This document shows, piece by piece, positions 25,668-33,873 of a DNA stretch of 33,873 nt; position 1 is the stretch's first letter; the number at the start of each line of letters is the position of its first letter. The position numbers and the translations under genes were made by a program. Location: NCBI GenBank assembly GCA_026414765.1, contig JAOAIJ010000005.1:1-33873 (forward strand), given 5' to 3'. The notes below the pieces were generated by a model, which worked only from the letters and a program-made list of their open reading frames with translations, had not been told where the DNA came from and did not search any database. This stretch comes from Clostridia bacterium (GTDB taxonomy: Bacteria > Bacillota > Clostridia > Acetivibrionales > DSM-27016).

Positions 25668-26684
25668 CTAAACCTCATCGCTTTCTTCCTTCTTTTTCAC
25701 CTTCACGCTATCATCTGATGTCCGGTTTTTTCTGATACCTCTTAAAAACCTCTTATATAGCAGAAATGCCAACCAACTGAACAATACAAGAATAATCAGC
25801 ACCGGCAATGCCTGTGCCAAAAATAGAACCAAAGATGCAAAGAAATTCCTTACCCCCTTAAAGCTGTCGCCAAAGCCATTTGCAAGCTTGCTCCAGTATG
25901 ACTTTCCTCCCGCTCCGTCATTATCCGAGCCAGGCTCCTTTTCATTAATATTGATAATTATAGTCGAAAACTTGACCAGATCGCTAAGCTTGTTCAATGT
26001 TCCTGTCAGGCTTTCAATCTGATGCCTTATTTCTGTCAACCTGCTTTCAGTCTTAAATATATCATCAGGCTTTGTCAGCTTGTTCAAATACTGTTCCAGA
26101 CGGTTCTGTTCATACCTCAGAAGTCTTAGTTCGGATTCAACATCATAAAATTTCTCTGTTACATCCTCTGTGTTTTCACTTGCATCGATAACTTCACCAA
26201 GTCCTTTTATGTTGCTGAGGATATCGGAAAACTTATCAGCCTGTACTCTCACTACCACCATACCGCTTTTAGTTTGGGAGCTTTCCTTGCTGACCCTTGA
26301 CTGCTGTATGTATCCATATCCGCTATGCTCTACCAGCGTCTGTATTTTTCCGTAAGTAAAGTCAAAGTTCTTAACTTGTATGGTTACATTAGCGTTTCTG
26401 ATGATTTTATGCCTTGACAGTAAAGCATTGGATGCGTTGCCACCCTCAGCCCCATTTCCCATAATACCTGCAATTTCATTCTCAGTCATACTTGTATTAT
26501 CGGCCTTTTGATCTGCCATAGTTTTGCCGTCACTCTCCGGCTTAGCTATCCCATTGGCTCGAAAGGAGTCCGAAGCCACTGCCATGCCTTCACTAGAGGT
26601 ACTCTCACTCTTTTTCCCACACCCTGCTGTCATGTAAACAAGCACCGTAAGTACAATGAATAGACACAGAATTTTCCTTTTCAT
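25668..26684 (-). CDS. DUF4349-type membrane-anchored lipoprotein
   Basis: A 338-residue protein. Residues 1-22 form a lipoprotein signal ending in a lipobox-like MTAGC. A Ser/Gly-rich linker follows, then an extracytoplasmic domain with RNANVTIQVKNFD and VVVRVQADKF, a coiled coil (LRLLRYEQNRLEQYL through IESLTGTL), a strand TIIININE, a transmembrane helix near residues 285-315, and a short basic/acidic cytoplasmic tail. The order matches the DUF4349 family, whose function is unknown. GGGGGA precedes the ATG at 26684; the frame reaches further to 26768 without RBS support. Confidence 0.85.
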   Translation of the reverse strand: MKRKILCLFIVLTVLVYMTAGCGKKSESTSSEGMAVASDSFRANGIAKPESDGKTMADQKADNTSMTENEIAGIMGNGAEGGNASNALLSRHKIIRNANVTIQVKNFDFTYGKIQTLVEHSGYGYIQQSRVSKESSQTKSGMVVVRVQADKFSDILSNIKGLGEVIDASENTEDVTEKFYDVESELRLLRYEQNRLEQYLNKLTKPDDIFKTESRLTEIRHQIESLTGTLNKLSDLVKFSTIIININEKEPGSDNDGAGGKSYWSKLANGFGDSFKGVRNFFASLVLFLAQALPVLIILVLFSWLAFLLYKRFLRGIRKNRTSDDSVKVKKKEESDEV

Positions 26685-26851
26685 ATTTATTCCCCCTCTT
26701 TTTCTGCTCCGGTCAGTTATGTTTTGAAAGGATTCACAAAGCGTATATGCGTTAAGCACATGCCTCATTACATAAACGTGACAAAAGCTTCTATCTGTGT
26801 ATATTGACGAAGTCCAAAGCCGTTATGTTCCATTCTTTATACATAGTCATA

Positions 26852-26890
26852 AAAAATACAGGCTATAGGAAATCTATAGCCTGTATTTTT
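26852..26890. terminator. Terminator of the EF-G paralogue gene
   Basis: Perfect 17-bp arms (AAAAATACAGGCTATAG and complement, 26852-26868 and 26874-26890) around GAAAT, with A/T runs on both sides, starting eight bases after the stop on the minus strand. Confidence 0.92.
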
Positions 26891-26897
26891 CCGGTCT

Positions 26898-28988
26898 TTA
26901 CTCATCATCTTCATCTTCAGTCATATGCTTCTTCGCTTCATCTATTACCTTACTGCTTACCATCGGCGGTGCCTCTTCGTACCTTTCAAACCATAGTTTG
27001 AAGTAACCTCTTCCCTGTGTCATGGATCTTAAGTCATTTGTATACTTAAACATTTCAGACTGCGGCACCTCTGCAACAACCTGTTGGATTCCACCATCTT
27101 GAGGGTTCATACCGAGTATTCTCCCCCTTCTTTTGTTCAAATCGCCAATAACATCACCCATATAGTGCTCGGGTACATATACTTCCACATGCGCTATCGG
27201 TTCCAGCAAAACAGGAGTCGCCAGTGGCAATCCTTTCTTATAAGCAAGACGTGCTGCGATCTTAAATGCCATTTCAGAGGAATCGACATCATGGTATGAG
27301 CCATCAACCAGCGTAGCTTTCAGATTCACAACAGGGTATCCGGCAAGTATTCCTTTGACTATTGCCTCCCGCAAGCCTTTTTCTACAGCCGGATGATACT
27401 GCTTCGGTACAGAGCCTCCGAATATTTTTTCATCAAAGGTAAGGTCTTCACTCTGGCCCGGCTCGAATTCAATCCATACATGTCCGTACTGACCATGCCC
27501 TCCTGATTGTTTCTTATGCTTTCCTTCAACCTTTACCTTTTTCTTTATTGTTTCTCTGTATGGTACTTTTGGATCAGTAAGGTTTACCGACACCCCAAAC
27601 TTTGCTTTCAATTTGCTAATTATTACATCCAGGTGCTGTTCTCCCATTCCCGAGATCAGAGTTTGATGTGTTTCTGTATTTATGGAAACTTTGAAGGTTG
27701 GGTCTTCATCCTGTAGTTTATGAAGACCTGAAGAAATCTTTTCCTCATCGCCCTTGGCCTTCGGCTCGACCGCTAAGGAGATTGCCGGTTCAGGGAATTC
27801 GATCTTAGCCAATACTATTTGTTTTGCTTGATCACAAAGTGTATCATTGGTATTTGTTGCCTGCAGTTTTGATACACCACCAATATCTCCTACCACAAGT
27901 TTGTCTACAGGAATTTGTTTCTTACCCCTCATAGTAAACAGGGAACCGATTTTTTCATTTTTCTGGGTTGTGGTATTAAATACTGTAGAGTCGGATTTTA
28001 ATGTACCGGAATACACTCTGAAAAGAGAGATCTTCCCGACAAACGGGTCTGCTACTGTTTTGAATACGAGAGCTGAGAGGGGGGCATCTGCGGTCGCTTT
28101 ATACTCGACTGCATCTTCGCTTCCCGGCTTTTTACCTGTTACAACCGGTTTGTCAACCGGTGACGGCATATACTCTGTAACAGCATCCATTAGAGACTGT
28201 ACCCCAAGGTTATTGGAAGCGGAGCCACAGAATACGGGCACAATCGAACCGTCAGAAATACCAACTCTCAGACCCTTAAGTATCTCATCGTGAGTAAACT
28301 CTTCCCCTCCGAAGAATTTTTCCATCAACGCTTCATCTGTCTCTGCTATCGCTTCATTCAGACCATCTCTGATACTTGAAATTCTATCATTTAAACCGGC
28401 AGGAATAGCTATGTCAATAAGCTTATCCTTGTCGAACTTTTTCGCTTTCAGATTTATAACGTCAACAAAACCTGTAAACTTTTCACCTTCAATAATAGGG
28501 ATTTCAAAAGCTACTATTCCCTTTCCGAAAATCTCGAGCATCTGATCGAGAACCTTAAAGAAATCAGCATTTTCATCATCCATCTTATTTACAAAAATGA
28601 TTTTGGGGATTCCCTGTTCTTTTGCATAAGCCCAGGATTTCTCAGTCCCTACAGCCACTCCACTTTTTGCAGAAACAAGTATTAAAGTTGAATCAGCAAC
28701 TCTTATTCCCTGCTTTACTTCTCCGACAAAATCAAAATATCCCGGGGTATCAATAATATTAATCTTGAAATCCTTCCACTCACATGGCGCTATTGCCGTA
28801 CTTATGGAAATTTTTCTTTTGGTTTCCTCCGGATCATAATCTGTAGTGGTTGTTCCGTCTACTACCTTTCCAAACCTGTCAAGAACTCCCGTGTTGAATA
28901 ACATTGCCTCGGCAAGGGTTGTTTTTCCTGATCCTCCGTGACCCATCAGGCAAACGTTGCGTAGTTTTTCCACGGCATAGTCTTTCAT
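26898..28988 (-). CDS. Elongation factor G paralogue (EF-G-2-like translational GTPase)
   Basis: A 696-residue GTPase with the five-domain EF-G layout. G1 is GHGGSGKT (16-23) rather than the AHIDAGKT of canonical EF-G; G3 is DTPGYFDF (80-87), with Tyr where canonical factors have the catalytic His; G4 is NKMD (134-137). Domain IV has KKQSGGHGQYGHVWIEFEP, and domain V has EPIAHVEVYVPEHYMGDVIGDLNKRRGRI. These traits match the second EF-G type known from Thermus (EF-G-2) and many clostridia, not the str-operon fusA. It stands alone with its own terminator and no tuf or ribosomal neighbours. GGGGGA precedes the ATG. Confidence 0.92.
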   Translation of the reverse strand: MKDYAVEKLRNVCLMGHGGSGKTTLAEAMLFNTGVLDRFGKVVDGTTTTDYDPEETKRKISISTAIAPCEWKDFKINIIDTPGYFDFVGEVKQGIRVADSTLILVSAKSGVAVGTEKSWAYAKEQGIPKIIFVNKMDDENADFFKVLDQMLEIFGKGIVAFEIPIIEGEKFTGFVDVINLKAKKFDKDKLIDIAIPAGLNDRISSIRDGLNEAIAETDEALMEKFFGGEEFTHDEILKGLRVGISDGSIVPVFCGSASNNLGVQSLMDAVTEYMPSPVDKPVVTGKKPGSEDAVEYKATADAPLSALVFKTVADPFVGKISLFRVYSGTLKSDSTVFNTTTQKNEKIGSLFTMRGKKQIPVDKLVVGDIGGVSKLQATNTNDTLCDQAKQIVLAKIEFPEPAISLAVEPKAKGDEEKISSGLHKLQDEDPTFKVSINTETHQTLISGMGEQHLDVIISKLKAKFGVSVNLTDPKVPYRETIKKKVKVEGKHKKQSGGHGQYGHVWIEFEPGQSEDLTFDEKIFGGSVPKQYHPAVEKGLREAIVKGILAGYPVVNLKATLVDGSYHDVDSSEMAFKIAARLAYKKGLPLATPVLLEPIAHVEVYVPEHYMGDVIGDLNKRRGRILGMNPQDGGIQQVVAEVPQSEMFKYTNDLRSMTQGRGYFKLWFERYEEAPPMVSSKVIDEAKKHMTEDEDDE

Positions 28989-29527
28989 AAAAATTCCCCC
29001 TCTTTTTATTAGATTGCCAAATACTGCTTATTCATTATGATTCCTAAGATTTAGGATAATAATTCATGAATTAAGAAAAATTTTACTTATAATCCAAAAG
29101 CAGCTATATAACTATCTAAGACCAAAATGCATTTATTATCGCACCGATTATTGGGGTACTCTTTCGTCTGATGTGGCAATAAATCTGCCATTTCAGAAAA
29201 AGGGTGTAGTTGAAAAGTATGATACAAATATGCAGGAACAAAAAATGTGATTTTTCTTCTTTATTAATACGTGATTAGATGTTTATTGCCACGAAAAGAG
29301 AGTATTTGTTGGTGTATAGCAAAAACCGGCCTTTCAAAATCTGGTTTCATATATAAATATTACTATTCTATTTTTTTTGCTTTTTTCCTCTTTTTTATAA
29401 TTAATTTTAGCTAAAATTTATTGAACAGTTAATATGAGTATTGTATTGTAAAATTAAGATTTTTATGACAGGATACATAATCAGAAAAGTTTGTAAAATT
29501 TGCAGAATATATCTATAGAAGGGCAAT
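28989..29527. other. 539-base intergenic region with a decayed-looking open frame
   Basis: The region separates the EF-G paralogue from the surface-glycan operon. A plus-strand frame without an early start codon stays open from 29041 to the TGA at 29250 (includes YYRTDYWGTLSSDVAINLPF); it may be a gene remnant or chance. An 11-bp inverted repeat, GTGGCAATAAA (29173-29183) and TTTATTGCCAC (29282-29292), flanks its end. No terminator for the glycan operon and no recognised RNA was seen. Confidence 0.4.
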
Positions 29528-30241
29528 TCACTGCTTATCCATATTTTTCTTGATTTCCCGGAAATCTCTCACAGCCTGCTTTCCAATTCTGACAATACGC
29601 TTAAAGTTAATGGAATTCACTCCGCCTTGTCTCGGCCTGAAGGTTATAGGCATAAACTTTACATTCTCTTTTGAGTTAAGCAGCAAAACCGTCAGCATTA
29701 TATTTGAAAGATTAAAGTCTTTAGGGATCTGTGAAACATATTTGTTTAATATATCCTTTCTAATCAGTCTGAAGGGCGTATTGGCATCGGCAATGTTCAG
29801 GCCAAAGATCAACCTTAGCACCAGCTTCAGTATTTTTGTTACAAAAACTCTGGAAAAACCGTCCTGTCTGCTGTTCCTGTGTCCAATCAATGCTGCATAA
29901 TCATTTCTTTGCTCCCAGAATGGCCAAAATTCCGATGGCAGGGTTTGCCCGTCGGAATCCGTCTGAAATATAAAGTCTGCATCATTTTCCAAAGCATAGT
30001 TGTATCCGTATAATACCGTAGCACCATGCCCGCTGTTTGTTTTTGTAACAGGCTGAAGATATGGTAAAGCCTCTTTCAGACCGCATAATTTCTGATATGT
30101 ATTGTCCCTGCTGCCGTCATCTATTATGACAAGCCTGGATTGATCCCCGGTTTTTGCAACAACTTCATGCCATTCACGTGCAACTGCTTCAATATTCATC
30201 TCTTCGTTATATGCAGGAATCACTATAAATAATTTATCCAT
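29528..30241 (-). CDS. Family 2 glycosyltransferase, polyprenyl-phosphate sugar transferase-like
   Basis: A 237-residue soluble GT-A enzyme with VIPAYNEE (7-14), IIDDGSRDNT, and QTDSDGQ holding the metal-binding Asp pair; TKTNSGHGATVLYGYNYAL resembles the dolichol-phosphate mannose synthase/GtrB group. It lacks the C-terminal membrane helices of GtrB and ends in a basic helix (KRIVRIGKQAVRDFREIKKN). It probably loads a sugar onto undecaprenyl phosphate. It is the last gene of the four-gene operon, 31 bases after the GtrA gene. Confidence 0.88.
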   Translation of the reverse strand: MDKLFIVIPAYNEEMNIEAVAREWHEVVAKTGDQSRLVIIDDGSRDNTYQKLCGLKEALPYLQPVTKTNSGHGATVLYGYNYALENDADFIFQTDSDGQTLPSEFWPFWEQRNDYAALIGHRNSRQDGFSRVFVTKILKLVLRLIFGLNIADANTPFRLIRKDILNKYVSQIPKDFNLSNIMLTVLLLNSKENVKFMPITFRPRQGGVNSINFKRIVRIGKQAVRDFREIKKNMDKQ

Positions 30242-30272
30242 TTCTTCACATATCCTTTATTAATAGGTTATT

Positions 30273-30680
30273 TTATCTTTTCCTGAAAGTAATAAATTTG
30301 TTTAATATGAACTGAAATGCGGCAACTACAAAAACTGAAGCCAGCTTCACGACATTTTCATTTATGTGGAGCCAGTCAGTTCCTATGAACATTATACCCA
30401 TTGAAAGCAACAATCCCGAATAACCTACAGTATAAAAACTTATTGCCCTCTTTGCCAGTTTATCCGTTTTTTTAAAGTTGAAACTTGTATTTAGTGTAAA
30501 GCTTAGAGTTATTCCCAGGTTTATTCCTATAAAGTTTGATATATAAAGCCCTACGTTCAAATACCTCAACCCTATAAATACAAGGCTGTCCATTCCGGCA
30601 GACACAGAACCTATTATACCATACAGGAACATCTCACGTAAAACAGGAAAGTCCTTCAATATCCGCTTTATTATTTTCAT
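30273..30680 (-). CDS. GtrA-family membrane protein (putative lipid-linked sugar flippase)
   Basis: A 135-residue protein with four transmembrane helices and family motifs FLYGIIGSVSAGMD and SFTLNTSFNFKK in the second-helix region, ending FILNKFITFRKR as usual for GtrA. Family members move undecaprenyl-phosphate-linked sugars across the membrane. The ATG at 30680 overlaps the TGA of glf (ATGA), so translation is coupled; the longer frame to 30764 is a shadow of glf. Confidence 0.9.
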   Translation of the reverse strand: MKIIKRILKDFPVLREMFLYGIIGSVSAGMDSLVFIGLRYLNVGLYISNFIGINLGITLSFTLNTSFNFKKTDKLAKRAISFYTVGYSGLLLSMGIMFIGTDWLHINENVVKLASVFVVAAFQFILNKFITFRKR

Positions 30681-31837
30681 ATCTCTATCCCTTCTGATAA
30701 GACCAAAGCTCTGTCTATTACTGCATCCATATTGTAATACCTGTACTCTGCCAGTCTTCCGCAAAGATAAATGTTCTTAATACTGTCGATGCCCCCCCTG
30801 TACCTCTGGTATAATCCTGCATTCTCCTCGTTAATTATAGGATAGTAGGGAATATTACCCCTTGAGGCGTTAACATCGTACTGCATAGGATATTCTTTCA
30901 ATATAGTTGTTTTAGCTATTACTTTCTGGCCCGTAAGATGCTTGAACTCTGTAATTCTCGTAAATTCTTCTTCATTGGGGTAGTTGACGACAGAAACAGG
31001 CTGGTAGGCGGTAACATCATGCTGTTCAAATACCAGTTCCAGTGAACGGTATGGCAATTTTCCAAACCTGTATTCCAATAGCTCATCTATGGGCCCGGTA
31101 TAAATAATGGGTTTGTCCCAGGGCTTTCCGTCAAAGAAGGTTATTTTATTTCCAACATCTATAGTCAGCCTCTTTGTAGCGTCACAATTAAGCTCCACTG
31201 TTATGTTAGGATGATTAAGCATATTCTCAAATATTCCCGTAAACCCCCCGTATGGCATATACTGGATACTATCCTGAAAATACCTGCTGTCATAGCCCAG
31301 AATAACCGGAACTCTGTTTATTACGGACCTGTCCACCTCTTCAGGCGGTACGCCCCATTGCTTGGCAGTATAGTTTACAAATACCTTGCTGTAAACAAAC
31401 TGCCCGAATTCTCTTATAGTACTGTCCTTACTTTCGGTCAGATCCAGCACCGATACTTTCTGCATACAAGGAAAATGTTCTGCAAGCTTGTGTTTGATAA
31501 TATCTGCCTTCTGTTCGGGAAAAAGCTTTTCAAGGGAAGTAAAGTTGAACGGGACAGGCACAAGCTGTCCATCGATTTTACCCAGAACCTCATGTTCATA
31601 TTTATACCAGTCTGCAAAACGCTTCAAATACTCAAATACGTTTTCCAGGTTAGTATGAAATATATGAGGACCATACCAATGGACGGAAATACCGTTTGAA
31701 TCTGCGCTTTCATACATATTCCCGCCTATATGGCCGCGCTTTTCCAATACAAGCACTTTTTTATTTCTTTCTTCTGCAATTTTTCTTGCTGCGACTGCAC
31801 CTGCAAAACCACAGCCTATAACAATAACGTCATACAT
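30677..31837 (-). CDS. glf: UDP-galactopyranose mutase
   Basis: Converts UDP-galactopyranose to UDP-galactofuranose using reduced FAD. The 386-residue protein starts with the Rossmann motif VIGCGFAGAVAAR, then RGHIGGNMYE, HWYGPHIFHTN, FVNYTAKQWGVPPEEV, and ends CGRLAEYRYYNMDAVIDRAL, all typical of bacterial Glf. GGAG is seven bases before the ATG at 31837 (MYDVIVIG); another ATG at 31855 overlaps the upstream TGA but has a poorer context. The presence of Glf predicts galactofuranose in a surface glycan. Confidence 0.96.
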   Translation of the reverse strand: MYDVIVIGCGFAGAVAARKIAEERNKKVLVLEKRGHIGGNMYESADSNGISVHWYGPHIFHTNLENVFEYLKRFADWYKYEHEVLGKIDGQLVPVPFNFTSLEKLFPEQKADIIKHKLAEHFPCMQKVSVLDLTESKDSTIREFGQFVYSKVFVNYTAKQWGVPPEEVDRSVINRVPVILGYDSRYFQDSIQYMPYGGFTGIFENMLNHPNITVELNCDATKRLTIDVGNKITFFDGKPWDKPIIYTGPIDELLEYRFGKLPYRSLELVFEQHDVTAYQPVSVVNYPNEEEFTRITEFKHLTGQKVIAKTTILKEYPMQYDVNASRGNIPYYPIINEENAGLYQRYRGGIDSIKNIYLCGRLAEYRYYNMDAVIDRALVLSEGIEI

Positions 31838-31851
31838 ATACAAACTCCAAT

Positions 31852-33393
31852 TCATTTCAACCTGTACAGCTCATATCTGAACCATCCTGCAATACAATAC
31901 TGATCCTGAGAAGCAGCAAGTGTATAATTCCTATTAAGCTCTTCCATAATCCTTTTCTCTAAACCTTTTGAGCTGCCATGCACCGAAATAACCGACGGGG
32001 TGCGTGTTATCACAAACTTCACCTTCCTGTTTTTAATGTATCCATACTGCGAATCAACAGCCTGCGGATATTTTTCATAGCTCACAAAAGGAATATAAAA
32101 ATATTTTACGTCCGGGACAGTTCCACATAATGTGGATATACCCAGGTCCTGTGTTATGAGGTTTACTAACGTAGGATTTTCCTCACGGTTAATTATGTCG
32201 GCAAATTTTTGCTGTGCCATCTGATCCCGTACATATATCCGGCTGTATTTATATAGACCGTTAGCCTGGATAGTCAGAGCCAGCACCATGCATACAAAAC
32301 AGACTAACAATAACTTTTTTATCTCAAGCTTATCAATAAGCATACAGGCTGCAGTCAAGCCGGGAATTATAAAAACTATTACAGTAAGAAAGTAATATGA
32401 AAACGACATCCCGGAAAAATATACCGCAGCAAATGTAATGCCGAATGATGAAAGCAATCCAAGTCTTCCTGCCGCATTAATACGGCCTTTCAAGAATACA
32501 AACCATACCAGCCCTGTCAGGAAAAGCAAAAAACTGGCTGCATTATTGGTATTAACCTTAATCAGAGCTTTTATGAAACCTTTAAGTACAGGAAGGGAAA
32601 TCCCCAGATCTGCATATAATGAATTGAACCTGAAATACACCTCATATAAATCTTTTATACTGTCCGTTATCCGGAAATATACCAGCCATGGCAGGAGGGC
32701 TGCTGCAACCCCTAGTATCAGGGTAAGCAGGTTTTTAAGAAAATTTTTATACATACCCCGGACCAACAAACCGGCGAATATAAAGAAGTCAAAGCCAACC
32801 CAAAATACTAAAGGAGTATATTTCAGCATCAATACGCAGCCGGACATAAGACCATGAATGAACATTACCCTGGGTTCATGTCCTTCCAAAGCCGGTTTTT
32901 TAAAATACCTCAGAAAAAAATACATGCTCACCGCCTGAAAGGCCAATATATACTCTTCAGGTGACCCCCCTCCCGATATATATACAGGAGAATTAAGCAT
33001 GAAAACAGGTATTGATACGGCAGCAAGTAATGAGGCCTTTTTAGTCGCATACAAATTTATTGCCTTGTATGAGAAATACAGGACTACAGACAAGGAAATT
33101 GATTGCATTATGTAAACACCATAGAAATTATTATCCGATATCAGATAGGCTAGTCCATTCAAAAAATAAAGAAGCGGTCCTTTGTGGTCAAAAATATCCC
33201 TATACGGCACTAAACCGTTAAACATGCCTTTTCCCATGCTGAAATAGGCATTTGCATCAGGCCAGTCATTCATATGGAAAAAAGGTGAAGATTTTGTACA
33301 GAAAAATAATACAGCAAATGAATATGCCAGGAAAAACGAGATGGTTAAAGCTGTTTTTGAAAATCTTACTTTGCCCGGCAAGTTATGCTCCAC
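31852..33393 (-). CDS. Polytopic membrane glycosyltransferase (GT39/GT-C-like)
   Basis: A 513-residue protein with about ten to twelve transmembrane helices and a C-terminal extracytoplasmic domain. The first extracytoplasmic loop has NDWPDANAYFSMGKGMFNG and YRDIFDHKGPLLYFLN, acidic residues placed as in GT-C enzymes that use polyprenyl-phosphate sugars. The GTG at 33393 is chosen because AGGAGG lies eight bases before it; the open frame goes up to a TTG at 33447 that would sit at the transcription start. It is the first gene of the operon and its stop lies just before glf. Confidence 0.85.
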   Translation of the reverse strand: MEHNLPGKVRFSKTALTISFFLAYSFAVLFFCTKSSPFFHMNDWPDANAYFSMGKGMFNGLVPYRDIFDHKGPLLYFLNGLAYLISDNNFYGVYIMQSISLSVVLYFSYKAINLYATKKASLLAAVSIPVFMLNSPVYISGGGSPEEYILAFQAVSMYFFLRYFKKPALEGHEPRVMFIHGLMSGCVLMLKYTPLVFWVGFDFFIFAGLLVRGMYKNFLKNLLTLILGVAAALLPWLVYFRITDSIKDLYEVYFRFNSLYADLGISLPVLKGFIKALIKVNTNNAASFLLFLTGLVWFVFLKGRINAAGRLGLLSSFGITFAAVYFSGMSFSYYFLTVIVFIIPGLTAACMLIDKLEIKKLLLVCFVCMVLALTIQANGLYKYSRIYVRDQMAQQKFADIINREENPTLVNLITQDLGISTLCGTVPDVKYFYIPFVSYEKYPQAVDSQYGYIKNRKVKFVITRTPSVISVHGSSKGLEKRIMEELNRNYTLAASQDQYCIAGWFRYELYRLK

Positions 33394-33451
33394 TATCCTT
33401 TCCTCCTGGTTATTTCCTCTTTTTTCGACAAATACCCTCCGCCGCAATCAA

Positions 33452-33480
33452 ATTATAGCATAGTCCGGCATGAGCCGCAA
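33452..33480 (-). promoter_or_regulatory. SigA promoter of the surface-glycan operon
   Basis: On the minus strand, TTGCGG (33475-33480), a 17-bp spacer and TATAAT (33452-33457). The start site near 33445 leaves a leader of about 50 bases before the GTG. Confidence 0.75.
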
Positions 33481-33527
33481 GAAATTTACTAAAGCGGCGA
33501 AATGCGGCACCAAACATATACAAAAAC

Positions 33528-33555
33528 AGCCCAGCCTGGTTTATCCGGCTGGGCT
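33528..33555 (-). terminator. GC-rich terminator of the last partial gene
   Basis: AGCCCAGCC(t)GG pairs with CCGGCTGGGCT around TTTAT; on the minus strand the tail is GTTTTTG. It separates the partial membrane gene from the glycan operon promoter. Confidence 0.88.
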
Positions 33556-33569
33556 TTAAAAACTCCTGT

Positions 33570-33873
33570 TTATATTGAATTGTTGATTACTCCATCATCA
33601 ACATAGTCTTTGAGCTTGGAAAACAAAAGCTTTACAAACACTCTAATTTGCTTCTCTCCCACCAGCAGCCTTACGTATAGCGGCAAATACCTCATTGCTT
33701 TGTTTACCACCCATTCTTCCTGCTCCTTGCCGGACTCCAGCAGGGCATCTTTTGCCATCCTCTTCGCTTGCAGCATAAGTGCATAAAGTACTGTTTTAGT
33801 TTTCTGCCACTCAAGCAAGGCAACCACCAATACAAGTATTGTTAAAGCTATTATCAATCTCCAATCCCAAATA
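33570..33873 (-). CDS. Small membrane protein, holin-like, 5' end outside window
   Basis: The frame stays open through the window edge (IWDWRLIIALTILVLVVALLEW), so the start is not visible. One N-terminal transmembrane helix is followed by a basic amphipathic region (LMLQAKRMAKDALLESGKEQEEWVVNKAM) and a C-terminus FSKLKDYVDDGVINNSI. The one-helix layout and the end motif resemble small phage-type holin or endolysin-associated proteins found in clostridial prophages; this is from memory and uncertain. No other phage gene is visible. Confidence 0.55.
   Translation of the reverse strand, partial: IWDWRLIIALTILVLVVALLEWQKTKTVLYALMLQAKRMAKDALLESGKEQEEWVVNKAMRYLPLYVRLLVGEKQIRVFVKLLFSKLKDYVDDGVINNSI

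Noticed and set aside
33570-33873. Prophage at the right edge
   Set aside because: Only one holin-like partial gene is visible; no structural, integrase or attachment features are present.

Overview
The window is AT-rich and looks like a chromosomal segment of a low-GC Gram-positive anaerobe of the class Clostridia, probably near Ruminiclostridium/Hungateiclostridium. That placement is inferred from three things: the CtsR-McsA-McsB-ClpC stress operon, an archaeal-type ProS behind a T-box leader, and secreted and cytoplasmic glucan-active enzymes. Most genes lie on the minus strand.

Layout. 1-2532 (+) is the 3' part of a secreted GH13 amylase with chitobiase-C-like repeats. A decayed IS1182-type element follows (about 2541-3349), whose two ends both fold into terminator hairpins, then a secreted SH3b-CAP protein. 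Next come proS (-) with its promoter and T-box, and a divergent ispF-like gene (+). Reading right to left on the minus strand, a housekeeping block follows: ctsR, mcsA, mcsB, clpC, [GT2, GT2, GH15], radA, disA, [Cys-rich 131-aa protein, carD], yacL-like PIN-TRAM gene, ispD, [ABC ATPase/permease], [inverted ispF]. The unbracketed genes keep the order of the Bacillus subtilis ctsR-mcsA-mcsB-clpC-radA-disA-yacL-ispD-ispF cluster, here cut by lineage-specific insertions. The right third holds a small hydrophilic protein, a DUF4349-like lipoprotein, an EF-G paralogue, a four-gene cell-surface glycosylation operon (polytopic glycosyltransferase, UDP-galactopyranose mutase, GtrA, GT2), and the end of a holin-like membrane gene.

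How the genes work together. CtsR represses its own operon through a perfect tandem-heptamer operator beside the start site; McsA/McsB and ClpC form the arginine-phosphorylation and proteolysis arm. RadA and DisA watch DNA integrity. IspD and possibly IspF serve the MEP isoprenoid pathway, which feeds undecaprenyl carriers. Those carriers may be used by the Glf/GtrA/GT2/GT operon to put galactofuranose-type sugars on the surface.

The least expected signals are: an array of four 8-bp palindromes at exact 15-bp spacing overlapping the -10 box of ispD; a 40-bp near-perfect palindrome upstream of a GT2 gene; a 57-codon gene between radA and the GH15 gene; an IspF homologue lacking several family-conserved residues; and an EF-G paralogue with Tyr in place of the catalytic His. 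Several starts were moved inward from the longest open frame because a strong ribosome binding site points to an internal ATG, GTG or TTG; each case is noted.
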